Part shown: piece after piece, positions 52,532 through 61,266 of the stretch
How the letters are laid out: each line of letters starts with the position of its first letter
Numbering within the stretch: position 1 is the first letter of the stretch
DNA from: Nocardia sp. alder85J
Lineage (GTDB): Bacteria > Actinomycetota > Actinomycetes > Mycobacteriales > Mycobacteriaceae
Direction of reading: 5' to 3'
NCBI RefSeq assembly: GCF_020176955.2
Contig: NZ_JAIUCZ020000007.1
Coordinates: 434,001 to 498,000, forward strand
Length of the DNA stretch: 64,000 nt
Made by a program: the position numbers and the translations under genes
Notes under the pieces: model-generated
Told to the model about the DNA's origin: nothing
What the model saw: only the letters and a program-made list of their open reading frames with translations
The model's database searches: none

Positions 52532-55156
52532 TCATGACGCCGACTTCTTCAGTCGCAGACGCGACCAGGTCAGCAGCGACAGCACCGCGGTGATGACCAG
52601 CAGCAGGCCGATATCGAGCAGCCAGAACGCCGGTTGGTGCTGCCACAGCGCGTCGGGCTGGGCCCCGCCGAACAGCCCCCGCAGGTCCACCGTCGACGCT
52701 CCCGCCGCGAATCCCCAGCGGGACGGGAACAGATAGGACAGCTGCTCCAGCACCACCCGGTTGGTCACCGGGATCATGCCGCCGGCCATCACCAGCTGGC
52801 ACATGATCACGACGACCAGCAGCGGCATCACCTGCTCGTTCGATTTCGCCAGCGTCGACAGCAGCAGGCCGATCACCACGCAGGTCACGGCCGTGAACGC
52901 CAGATCGATGTAGAGCTCGGCACTGCCCGAAGGGATCAGCGCGCCCTTGCCCGGCGGCTGCTTGCCGAACAGCACGATGGCCACCAGCACCGCCGCCTGC
53001 AACAGCGCCGCCAGCCCGAACACCACCACCTTAGCCATCAGGTACGCCGAGGGCAGCAGGCCCACCGCTCGTTCCCGGTAGAAGATCGGCCGCTCCCCGA
53101 CCAGATCGCGCACGGTCAGCGTCGACCCCATGAAACAGGCGCCGAGGATCAGCACCACCAGCAACTGCTGGGTCTCGCCGCCGCCGCTGCGGACCATGCT
53201 GCCGTCCGGCAGCGGCGCCAGCGGACCCGGTGCGAAACCGTTCTTGCCCGGCACCACCAGCGAGAGCACACCGAGGACGAACGGCAGTACCACCAGGAAC
53301 CCCAGATAGCCGCGGTCGGCCAGGATCAGCCGGGTCTGTCTTCGGGACAGCGTCGAGAACTGTTTCCAGCCACTGGATTTCGGCGGCCGGCCGGTCTCGC
53401 CGCGAGGTGCGGCGGCCGGTGGCGGCGGCACCGCGGCCTGCCGGGAGCGATAGTTCGCGAAGGCCCGGTCCGGGTCCATGGCCACCCGGGCGAAGATCTC
53501 CGCCCAGTCGCTGGTGCCGAGGAAGTCGCCGACCGCGCCGGGATGTCCGCAGAACGCCGTCTTGCCGCCGGGGGCCAGCAGCAGCACCTGATCGCACATG
53601 TCCAGGCAGGCCACCGAGTGGGTGACGACGATCACCGTGCGCCCGGCGTCGGCCAGCTCCCGCAGCATGATCATCACCTGCCGGTCCAGCGCCGGATCCA
53701 GGCCCGAGGTGGGTTCGTCGAGGATCAGCAGCGACGGACCGGTGAGCAGTTCCAGTGCCACCGACGCCCGCTTGCGCTGCCCGCCGGACAGCCGGTCCAC
53801 CCGGGTGTCGGCGTGCTCGGTCAGCGACAGTTCCTCCAGCACCCCGTCGATGACCTGGCGGCGGTCCTGTTTGCTGGTGTCCGGAGGTAGTCGCAGCTCG
53901 GCGGCGAAGCCCAGCGCCTGCCGCACGGTGAGTTGCCGGTGCAGCACGTCGTCCTGCGGCACCATGCCGATCCGGCTGCGCATGGCGCCGTATTCGGCGT
54001 GCAGGTCGCGGCCCTCGAAGGTGACCACGCCGGCCGACGGGTGCACGGATCCGGCGATCAGCTTCGACAGCGTGGACTTGCCCGCGCCGGAGGGCCCGAT
54101 CAGCGCGGTGAGGGTGCCGCGCCCGGCCCCCATGTTGACGTCGACGAGCAGATGTTTGTTGCCCTCCACCACGAATCCGACGCCGTGCACGGTCAGGCCC
54201 TGTTCGGCGACCGGCTTCTGGCGGACCTTCAGCGCGCCGTCGGTGACGACGAAGTCGATGTTGCCGATCGTGACGATGTCGCGTTCCCGCAGCGCCGCAC
54301 GCGATTCCCGGCGGCCGTTGACGAAAGTGCCGTTGGCCGAGCCGAGATCCTCCAGCACCATGCCCTGGTCACCGCGGATCAGGCGGGCGTGCCGGCGCGA
54401 GGCCAGCGAATCGTTGACCACGATCTGGTTGTCGCTGGTCCGGCCGATGGTCAAGCCGCCGGAGGGAATCCGGTCGGCCCGCGCGAAGGGTGCGGTCGAG
54501 GCGCGGGCGCGCACGGGCGGTAGTGCCGAGGTGTCGGCCTTCGTCGTCATATTGACATTCACAGCCATGTTGACGTTGGGGGCCATATTGGTCGGCGGGG
54601 CCAGGTCGGCGCTCGGCGCCCCCGTCGGAACCGGCTGCCGCTGCGGCTGATTCGGGTACCGGCCGTCGTCCGGCCGCGGCGTGCGATCGGAGCGCGGCTC
54701 GTGGTCCGGGCGCGACTGCGGCCGGGACTGCGGCGGCATCGGCCGCGCCGGGGTCGCGGGGCCGCGATTCGGCGGCGGCGCGTAGTGCGGCTGCGGCTGC
54801 GACGGCGGTCCGGACCGGTCCGGCCGGGGCTGCGGCCGGGCGGGCGCCTGCGGAACCAGGTGCAGCAGCGGCCCGTTGATCGCGTCGCCCAGCCGCACCA
54901 GCATCGGCCGATCGACGGCCACCGGCCGGGTCAGCCGCTGCGCGTCCACGAATACCCCGTTGGTACTGCCGTTGTCCGTGAGTACCCAGGCACTGCCCTG
55001 CCAGACGAGCGTGGCGTGCACCCGGGACACCAGCGGACTGTCGACGAACAGCGTCACTTCCGGTGCGCGGCCCAACGTGATCTGCTGACCGCCGTCGAAC
55101 GTGCGGTCGGTTCCCTCATAGCGCACAGTGATCTTCGGCGCCCCCGGTGATGACAT
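52532..55156 (-). CDS. FHA-FHA-ABC exporter (Rv1747 type)
   Basis: 874 residues (Rv1747 has 865). FHA1 at about 25-85 (LGRAPEVTLFVDSPLVSRVHA, NGSTNGVF). A Pro/Arg-rich linker follows, then FHA2 at about 235-305 (IGRTSDNQIVV, SRRHARL, GSANGTF). The ABCG-type nucleotide-binding domain has Walker A GPSGAGKST (354-362), LSGGQRKR at 456 and LLILDEPTSGLD at 475. About six membrane helices run from 610 to the end. Rv1747 exports phosphatidyl-inositol mannosides, and its FHA domains bind phosphothreonines placed by PknF; no kinase gene is in this window. It is divergent from the metallopeptidase gene. Confidence 0.9.
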   Translation of the reverse strand: MSSPGAPKITVRYEGTDRTFDGGQQITLGRAPEVTLFVDSPLVSRVHATLVWQGSAWVLTDNGSTNGVFVDAQRLTRPVAVDRPMLVRLGDAINGPLLHLVPQAPARPQPRPDRSGPPSQPQPHYAPPPNRGPATPARPMPPQSRPQSRPDHEPRSDRTPRPDDGRYPNQPQRQPVPTGAPSADLAPPTNMAPNVNMAVNVNMTTKADTSALPPVRARASTAPFARADRIPSGGLTIGRTSDNQIVVNDSLASRRHARLIRGDQGMVLEDLGSANGTFVNGRRESRAALRERDIVTIGNIDFVVTDGALKVRQKPVAEQGLTVHGVGFVVEGNKHLLVDVNMGAGRGTLTALIGPSGAGKSTLSKLIAGSVHPSAGVVTFEGRDLHAEYGAMRSRIGMVPQDDVLHRQLTVRQALGFAAELRLPPDTSKQDRRQVIDGVLEELSLTEHADTRVDRLSGGQRKRASVALELLTGPSLLILDEPTSGLDPALDRQVMIMLRELADAGRTVIVVTHSVACLDMCDQVLLLAPGGKTAFCGHPGAVGDFLGTSDWAEIFARVAMDPDRAFANYRSRQAAVPPPPAAAPRGETGRPPKSSGWKQFSTLSRRQTRLILADRGYLGFLVVLPFVLGVLSLVVPGKNGFAPGPLAPLPDGSMVRSGGGETQQLLVVLILGACFMGSTLTVRDLVGERPIFYRERAVGLLPSAYLMAKVVVFGLAALLQAAVLVAIVLFGKQPPGKGALIPSGSAELYIDLAFTAVTCVVIGLLLSTLAKSNEQVMPLLVVVIMCQLVMAGGMIPVTNRVVLEQLSYLFPSRWGFAAGASTVDLRGLFGGAQPDALWQHQPAFWLLDIGLLLVITAVLSLLTWSRLRLKKSAS

Positions 55157-55261
55157 AGTGTCTTACCCTAATCGCTGGCCCGGAACAGGTGGAGCCCTGA
55201 AGTTTCCGCCGATTCCACCTACCCGGGGCGGTAATTGCGGAAAGCTCGGCCCCGGGGGTGC

Positions 55262-56716
55262 ATGAAGGTGGCGAAACGCCAGGTGATGTCGGCGCTCGCC
55301 GGGCTGCTCACGACAGCCGTGGCGCTGTCCGGCTGCGCGGCGACGGTGGGCGGTCACGCGGTATCGATCTACGACGACCCGTTCCAGGTGGCCGGACTGC
55401 CGACCACCAACGGGCCCAGCGGCCCGCGGCCCGGCGTCCCGGACACCACCCTCACCGCCGTCGGCGCCGACCACGGCGACATGGACCGGCTCGCCCTCGA
55501 TGCCCTGGACGACATCCAGAGCTTCTGGCAGGGCGAATTCCACCGCGATTTCAGCACCGGCGCCTTCACGCCGGTCACCACCTTCCGGTCCTGGGACGCC
55601 CGGACGCCACAACCCGGTGACGGCCCGTTCTGCCAGGAGAGCACCGATCAACTGATCAACGCCGCGTACTGCCGCCTGGACAACACCATCGGCTGGGACC
55701 GCGGCGAACTGCTGCCGATGATGTACGACGATTTCGGCCCGATGGCCGTGGTGATGGTGCTCGCCCACGAATACGGCCACGCCGTGCAGAACATGGCGCA
55801 TCTGGTCGCCGGCGGCGATCCGGTGCTGGTCAAGGAGCAGCAGGCCGACTGCTTCGCCGGGGTGTTCATCCGGCACGTGGCCGCGGGCGGGGCGCCGCAC
55901 TTCACGATCAACACCTCCGACGGGCTCAACAAGGTGCTGGCCGCCACGGTCGCGATCCGCGACGCCGATCCCGGCGACGCGGAGGCGGTGCACGGCTCGG
56001 CGTTCGAGCGGGTGACCGCGGTGCAGATGGGCTTCACCGACGGACCCGCCGCGTGCAAGGCGATCGACATGCGCGACATCAACCGGCGCCGGAAGAATCT
56101 GCCGCAGAGCTTCGGTGACGACGACAACGGCGAAACCGAGGTCTCCAAGAGCAATCTGGTGGAGCTGACCAAGGCGATGGCCGCGGTGCTGCCGATCCCG
56201 AAGGAACCGACCTACGACTATCACGGCGCCACCCTGCACTGTCTCGACGGCGCCGACACCCGGCCGGTGACCTACTGCCCGGCCACCAACACCATCGGCA
56301 TCGATCTGCCCGCGCTGGCCCGCCGCGGCGCGCCCGGTGACGCCGGCTCGGACGAGTTCCCGACGCGCATCGGCGGCGACTACAACGCGTACATCGTGCT
56401 GGTGTCGCGGTACGCGCTGGCGGTGCAGGAGAGCGCCCATCAGGCGCTGGCCGGGCCCAAGCCCGCGTTGCGGGCGGCCTGCCTGTCCGGGGTGATCACC
56501 GCGAAGCTCGCCGACCCGGCGCGATCGGCCGCCGGCAGCGGGGAGATCTCGCTGTCGGTCGGCGATCTGGACAAGGCGGTGTCCGGCCTGCTCAGCGACG
56601 GCCTGGCGGCCAGCGATGTGGACGGGCGCACGGTGCCGAGCGGATTCTCCCGGGTCGACGCCTTCCGCGCGGGGGTGCTGGGCAGTCGGCAGACCTGCGA
56701 ATCCCGCTACGCGTGA
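55262..56716 (+). CDS. Lipoprotein neutral zinc metallopeptidase
   Basis: 484 residues. A lipoprotein signal with lipobox ALSGC at residue 25 and short hydrophobic h-region (ALAGLLTTAVALSGC). The catalytic HEYGHAVQN sits at about 172, with the downstream acid in KEQQADCFAGVF as in the neutral zinc metallopeptidase (YpfJ) family. It is presumably attached to the outer face of the membrane. ATG 55262 is the first Met before the signal peptide. Substrate unknown; next to it are the FHA exporter (divergent) and FHA protein (convergent). Confidence 0.85.
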   Translation: MKVAKRQVMSALAGLLTTAVALSGCAATVGGHAVSIYDDPFQVAGLPTTNGPSGPRPGVPDTTLTAVGADHGDMDRLALDALDDIQSFWQGEFHRDFSTGAFTPVTTFRSWDARTPQPGDGPFCQESTDQLINAAYCRLDNTIGWDRGELLPMMYDDFGPMAVVMVLAHEYGHAVQNMAHLVAGGDPVLVKEQQADCFAGVFIRHVAAGGAPHFTINTSDGLNKVLAATVAIRDADPGDAEAVHGSAFERVTAVQMGFTDGPAACKAIDMRDINRRRKNLPQSFGDDDNGETEVSKSNLVELTKAMAAVLPIPKEPTYDYHGATLHCLDGADTRPVTYCPATNTIGIDLPALARRGAPGDAGSDEFPTRIGGDYNAYIVLVSRYALAVQESAHQALAGPKPALRAACLSGVITAKLADPARSAAGSGEISLSVGDLDKAVSGLLSDGLAASDVDGRTVPSGFSRVDAFRAGVLGSRQTCESRYA

Positions 56717-56726
56717 ACTCGTTTCG

Positions 56727-58586
56727 TCAGCCGAACGGCGGCGGCGCGGCCGGCTCCAGGCGCAGCATCCGGTTGCCGAGCATGACCTCCGCACCGAACA
56801 CCAGCGTCAGCGGCTGATTCGGTTGCAGCCGAATCCAATCCCGATAGCCGGGCAGCCGGGCGCGGGTGCCGTTGGTGGAGCCGCGGTCGACGATCATGAC
56901 ATCCCAATTGGTGAGCCGGATCTCGGCGTGCGCGCGGGACATGCCACCGGAGGCGTCCTCGATCCGCCAGGGCAGCAACCCTTGTCGCGCGGGCTCGGAG
57001 TTCTCCGGGTCGCGGCCGAGCACCGCGTCCGCGACCACCGGGAAGACCGTGCCGTCGTCGAGCACCAGCACGCCCAGCGGGGGCCGCAGCACCTCGATCA
57101 GCTGCTGCGTCTGGTCCACCGGCATACCGCAGACGGTGCAGAACGCCGCCCGCGGGTCGGTGGGATGCGCTCGCGCACAGGTGAATCCGAGCACGTTGGC
57201 GGTCAGTTTGGTGGCCTTGGTGGTCTCCTCGATGCGGCGTTCCAGATCCGGATCCGGCGGCGGCGACGGGTTGGTGCCCGCACGCGACGCCACCGGACGC
57301 GGGGCCGACAATTCGGTCTGCTCCAGGAACGGGTCGAAGGCCGGGCCGCCGGCGTAGGCCGCCCCCTCGGGCTGGTCCACCGGCGGCAGCTGATCGGTCG
57401 GTGGCAGCTGATCGAACGACGGTTGCCGGTCCGGCCGGTGCCCGGAATCCACCAGGGGCCGCTGGCCCGTCGGCGGCAACTGATCCTGCGGCGGCCGCTG
57501 CCCGGTCGGCGGCAGCTGATCCACCAACGGCCGCTGGCCGGTCGGCGGCAACTGGTCCACCAACGGCCGCTGGCCGGTCGGCGGCAACTGGTCCACCAAC
57601 GGCCGCTGGCCGGTCGGCGGCAACTGATCCGCCGGTGGCCACTGATCGGCCCCTGGCTGATCGGCCCGCTGCCACTGGTCGGCCGACGCCTGCTCCGCCT
57701 GCGACCACTGATCGGCCGGCGGGAGCTGGTCCGCCTGCGATCGCTGGCCGGTCGGCGGCAGCGGGTCCGCCACCGATCGGTGATCGGCCGGTGGGAGCTG
57801 ATCCAGCGGCTGACGCTGCCCCGGCGGCTGGTCGGCCGGTGCCCGCTGGACCGGCAGCGGGTACTGATCGACCGGGGGGAGCTGGCCGGTCAGGCTCGGA
57901 CGATTCGTCGCCGTGGGCAGGATGATCGGAGCGAGCTGCACCACCTGGTGCCGGGCGCCGGTCTCCGGCCGGGCGACGAGATCGGGCTGGACCGCGATCT
58001 CGGGCTGCACACCGGTTTCCGGCCGGGCCCGGTCCCGAGCGCGGGAGCGCTCCCGTTCGAACCACACGATCGCCGCCGCGGCCGGGGCCACCCCCTCCAC
58101 CAGGGAGCCGATGCCCCGCACCGGCAGGTCGGGCAACCGGCCCGGCGAATCGTCGGCGAACAGCACCGCCGCCTGCTGCGGCGCCGCCACCACCCGATCG
58201 ACGGTGAAGGCCGCGTCCACCCCGCGCAGATACTCGGTGCCCCGCTCGCCGGCCAGCAGTGCGGTCACCGCGCCGTGCAGGAAGATGGCCAGCCCGTCAC
58301 CGTCGGCCCGGGACAGGATGCCCAGCTGGATCGGCTGCCCGCCGGTCAGCTGTTCCGCATCGCGCATCAGCCACTGGGTGGCCGCGCGGGCCACCGACCG
58401 GCCCGGCCCGGCCGGATCGTGCTCGGCCGCCTCCGATACCAGCTGGGCCAGGGCCTCGGCCACCCGCATCTCGGTCGAATCCGCTGTCACCGCGCCCGCT
58501 TCGGGCCGCGCGACGAGCACGATCGCCCCCGCGACACGCACCACGACGTGCCTGCCCGGGACAATCTCGACCTGCTGATCCAGCAA
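56727..58586 (-). CDS. FHA-domain protein with zinc-ribbon-like motif and 12-residue repeats
   Basis: 619 residues. Residues 1-165 form a folded region (VPGRHVVVRVAGAIVLVARPEAG). Residues 215-405 are Gln/Pro/Asp-rich with repeats of QLPPTGQRPLVD, at least five nearly identical copies (57452-57630) plus degenerate ones. CARAHPTDPRAAFCTVCG near 470 resembles a zinc ribbon. The C-terminal FHA domain (514-606) has LGRDPEN, MSRAHAEI and GSTNGT. It is likely to bind phosphothreonine partners. TTG 58586 is used as start (GGGAG upstream, no better codon in frame). Confidence 0.75.
   Translation of the reverse strand: MLDQQVEIVPGRHVVVRVAGAIVLVARPEAGAVTADSTEMRVAEALAQLVSEAAEHDPAGPGRSVARAATQWLMRDAEQLTGGQPIQLGILSRADGDGLAIFLHGAVTALLAGERGTEYLRGVDAAFTVDRVVAAPQQAAVLFADDSPGRLPDLPVRGIGSLVEGVAPAAAAIVWFERERSRARDRARPETGVQPEIAVQPDLVARPETGARHQVVQLAPIILPTATNRPSLTGQLPPVDQYPLPVQRAPADQPPGQRQPLDQLPPADHRSVADPLPPTGQRSQADQLPPADQWSQAEQASADQWQRADQPGADQWPPADQLPPTGQRPLVDQLPPTGQRPLVDQLPPTGQRPLVDQLPPTGQRPPQDQLPPTGQRPLVDSGHRPDRQPSFDQLPPTDQLPPVDQPEGAAYAGGPAFDPFLEQTELSAPRPVASRAGTNPSPPPDPDLERRIEETTKATKLTANVLGFTCARAHPTDPRAAFCTVCGMPVDQTQQLIEVLRPPLGVLVLDDGTVFPVVADAVLGRDPENSEPARQGLLPWRIEDASGGMSRAHAEIRLTNWDVMIVDRGSTNGTRARLPGYRDWIRLQPNQPLTLVFGAEVMLGNRMLRLEPAAPPPFG
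57452..57630 (-). repeat. Tandem 36-bp repeats inside the FHA gene
   Basis: Five in-frame copies of a 36-bp unit encoding QLPPTGQRPLVD, three of them near-identical at DNA level. There are no spacers, so this is a protein-coding repeat and not a CRISPR. Confidence 0.85.
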
Positions 58587-58742
58587 TCGAATCAGCTCCC
58601 GTTGCCGGCACGTGCCGTCCTCACCATAGGAACCAGGTTAGGGCATCCCGGCAGGGGCCCCGGAATTCGAGTGGTCGCCCTCGGCCCCCACGCTCGGGTA
58701 AATTTCTAAGGCAGGAAAGCAGCAGGAACGGGGGCGGTCGCC

Positions 58743-59951
58743 TTGCACCGCAACATTCGCACACCACTCGTCCTCGCCGGTGTCGCCGTGGTCGCACTCT
58801 TGTCCGGCTGCGGCGTGACGGGCACTCCGACCGCGAGCGAGATCGACGTCCGCACCCTCGACGTCGGCCCGTACCCGGTCGACCGGCATCACTACGACCA
58901 GGCCGGCGGCGCCAAAGGCGCACTGCTGGAAGGCATGCGGATGTCGGCCGCGGTGGTGCCGACCATCCGCGTCGACGCCTCGCTGAACGTCGGCCAGGGC
59001 GGCCGGGTCATCGTGGACAGCCGCGATGCCACCGCGCACCTGCTGGCCGGGGTCTCCCGTCCGGCACTGGACCGCAACAAGCTGGTGACCGGCTATGTCA
59101 CCGCCGGCGCCGACCGGGCCGACCCGCCGGGCGCCGACGGCCCGGGGCCGGGCGCGACCGCCGTCACCACGCTGGTGCTGCGCTTCCCGGACGCCACCGC
59201 CGCCAAGCAGGCCGCGACCCAGCTCGAGGATTCCGATTTCGGCGTCGCACCGGACCTCAACCGCAAACTCACGCTGCCGCAGTACCCGAGCGCCTATATC
59301 CACTACCGACCGGGCATCGCCAGCATCGGAACCTTCATGGCGCAGAAGGAATTCGTGATCTCGCTGTTCATCCAGCGGCCCGCCGCCGACGAGGCCGACC
59401 TGCTCGGCTGGGTGCGCAAGACGCTGGACGCGCAGGTTCCCGTGCTGGACCGGTTCGAGGCCACCCCGCCGGATCGCCTCGGCGCGCTGCCGGTGGATCC
59501 CGAGGGCCTGCTGGCCCGGACGGTGGTGAAGGACCGCTCCGACCGCACTCCGGACCCGGATCGGTTCGCCTACTACGGCGCCCCGGCCATGATCGACATC
59601 TCCGGCGACGAGACCACCCGGCAGCAACTCGTCGACGACACCGGCCTCGACGGGCTCGCCGTCGCCGACGGCAGTTCGGTGCTGCGGGTGCGCGACGCGG
59701 CCGCGGCCGGACGGCTGGTCGACGGCCTCGCGGCCTCCGCGGGCCCGGAATACGATGCCGCCGAGGCGCCGAACACCGTCCCCGGCGTGAAGTGCTTGCA
59801 GCTCAACGCCCGTGGCGACGCCACACACGAGAACCGTTACCGCTGTTACGTTCCCTACCATCGCTTCGTGCAGGTGATCAGCACCGACGACGCGGCCGAC
59901 GTGCGTTATCGGGTGGCAGCGGCCTATGCCCTGCTGGCCAACAACTTCTGA
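58743..59951 (+). CDS. DUF7373-like lipoprotein, copy 1
   Basis: 402 residues from a TTG start. Signal peptide with lipobox LLSGC near residue 21. The mature part starts DVRTLDVGPYPVDRHHYDQ and contains TLVLRFPDATAAKQAATQLE and IHYRPGIASIGTF, features shared with the following paralog and recognisable as the DUF7373 lipoprotein family of Nocardia and relatives. The protein is expected on the outer membrane face. Function unknown. It is divergent from the FHA gene over a 156-bp promoter region. Confidence 0.8.
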   Translation: MHRNIRTPLVLAGVAVVALLSGCGVTGTPTASEIDVRTLDVGPYPVDRHHYDQAGGAKGALLEGMRMSAAVVPTIRVDASLNVGQGGRVIVDSRDATAHLLAGVSRPALDRNKLVTGYVTAGADRADPPGADGPGPGATAVTTLVLRFPDATAAKQAATQLEDSDFGVAPDLNRKLTLPQYPSAYIHYRPGIASIGTFMAQKEFVISLFIQRPAADEADLLGWVRKTLDAQVPVLDRFEATPPDRLGALPVDPEGLLARTVVKDRSDRTPDPDRFAYYGAPAMIDISGDETTRQQLVDDTGLDGLAVADGSSVLRVRDAAAAGRLVDGLAASAGPEYDAAEAPNTVPGVKCLQLNARGDATHENRYRCYVPYHRFVQVISTDDAADVRYRVAAAYALLANNF

Positions 59952-59989
59952 CCCGTCCTGTTCCGCCGCCGAGATATCCGGGGTCCGAG

Positions 59990-61195
59990 ATGGTTTGTTC
60001 GCCGCTTCTTCGCCTCGTCATCGCCTGCGCCTGCGCCGCCGCACTGACCGCGTGCACCCATCCGGGTCACCCGCTGCCCGCCGAGATGGATGTCCGCACA
60101 CTGGATGTCGGCACCTATCCGGTCGACCGCCACCACTACGACCAGAACGCCGGCAGCAACGGCGGCCTGCTCGAGGCGATGCGCATGTCGGTCGCGGTAG
60201 TGCCGAGCGTCCGCATCGATCCGAAGCTGGACGTCGGACTGGAATCCGGCGCCGACACCGAGGACGACTCCGGCAACTACCTCGCCGACGCGGACAAACC
60301 GGTCCTCGACCAGTACAACCTGATCGGCGGATTCGCCACCGTCGGCGCCGATCGCGGCGTCCCGCCCGGCGGCACCGACCCCGGCCCCGCCGCCACCGTC
60401 GTGCGCAATCTGGTGCTGCGGTTCCCCGACGCGAACACGGCGAAGCGGGCCGCCTCGGCGCTGGAGACCGCCGACTTCCTGGTGGCCCCTGATCAGAACC
60501 AGCCGCTGAACCTCTCCCGCTATCCGAACGCCGACATCCACTACCGGCCGGGCGTCCCCACCGTCGGCGCCTTCCTGGCGCACGACGAGTTCGTGCTCGC
60601 GCCGTACATCCAGGCCCCGGTGGCCGATCCGGCGGTCCTGCTGAATCTGGTGCAGCAGACCTTCGATGCCGAGATCCCGGTGCTGGACACCTTCCAGCCG
60701 ACGCCGACACCCCAGGTGAGCACGCTCCAGGTCGACCCGGACGGCCTGCTCGCCCGGGTGCTGGTCACCAACCGGGACAATCGGACACCCGATCCGATCA
60801 ATTTCGCCGTCTACGGTCCCGTGGCGCTGGTGTCCGGCGCCGACGACGAACCCACCGTGCAGACCGCGGTCGGCGACGCCGGTGTCGACGCAGTCGCGCT
60901 GGTCGACGACGGCCGGGTGATCCGTGCCCGCGACCCGGCGGCCGCGACCCGGCTGGTCGGGGGCCTGGTCGGCGCCCGCACCGCCGGATACGTCACCGCC
61001 GGACCGCTGGGCAGCCCCGTCCCCGGTGTCAGCTGCCTGCAACGCGGCAGCCGTGGCGTCACCACCGGACCGGGCCCGAAATATGTCTGCTACCTGGCCT
61101 ATCGGCGCTATGTCGCCGAGGTGTCCAGCGACGACGACACCGATATCCGGCAGAAGACGGCCGCCCAGTACGCCCTGCTGGCCAACAGCATGTGA
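59990..61195 (+). CDS. DUF7373-like lipoprotein, copy 2
   Basis: 401 residues, a close paralog of the previous protein. Signal peptide with lipobox ALTAC, then DVRTLDVGTYPVDRHHYDQN. It shares LVLRFPDANTAKRAASALE, DIHYRPGVPTVGAFLA and a final QYALLANSM (copy 1 ends AYALLANNF). ATG 59990 lies 38 nt behind copy 1, so they are co-transcribed. Both keep two C-terminal cysteines (VSCLQRG...KYVCYLAY), probably a disulfide. Tandem duplication is evident from shared motifs throughout. Confidence 0.8.
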   Translation: MVCSPLLRLVIACACAAALTACTHPGHPLPAEMDVRTLDVGTYPVDRHHYDQNAGSNGGLLEAMRMSVAVVPSVRIDPKLDVGLESGADTEDDSGNYLADADKPVLDQYNLIGGFATVGADRGVPPGGTDPGPAATVVRNLVLRFPDANTAKRAASALETADFLVAPDQNQPLNLSRYPNADIHYRPGVPTVGAFLAHDEFVLAPYIQAPVADPAVLLNLVQQTFDAEIPVLDTFQPTPTPQVSTLQVDPDGLLARVLVTNRDNRTPDPINFAVYGPVALVSGADDEPTVQTAVGDAGVDAVALVDDGRVIRARDPAAATRLVGGLVGARTAGYVTAGPLGSPVPGVSCLQRGSRGVTTGPGPKYVCYLAYRRYVAEVSSDDDTDIRQKTAAQYALLANSM

Positions 61196-61266
61196 ACCCG
61201 GCCGGACCCGTCCGGTGACCGGTTATGCTGCCTGGACCGTTGCATCGATCGGACAGGGGGCCGAGC

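Noticed and set aside
57452..57630. Regular 36-bp repeats resembling a CRISPR array
   Set aside because: Repeats are contiguous with no spacers, in frame, and encode QLPPTGQRPLVD inside an FHA protein gene.
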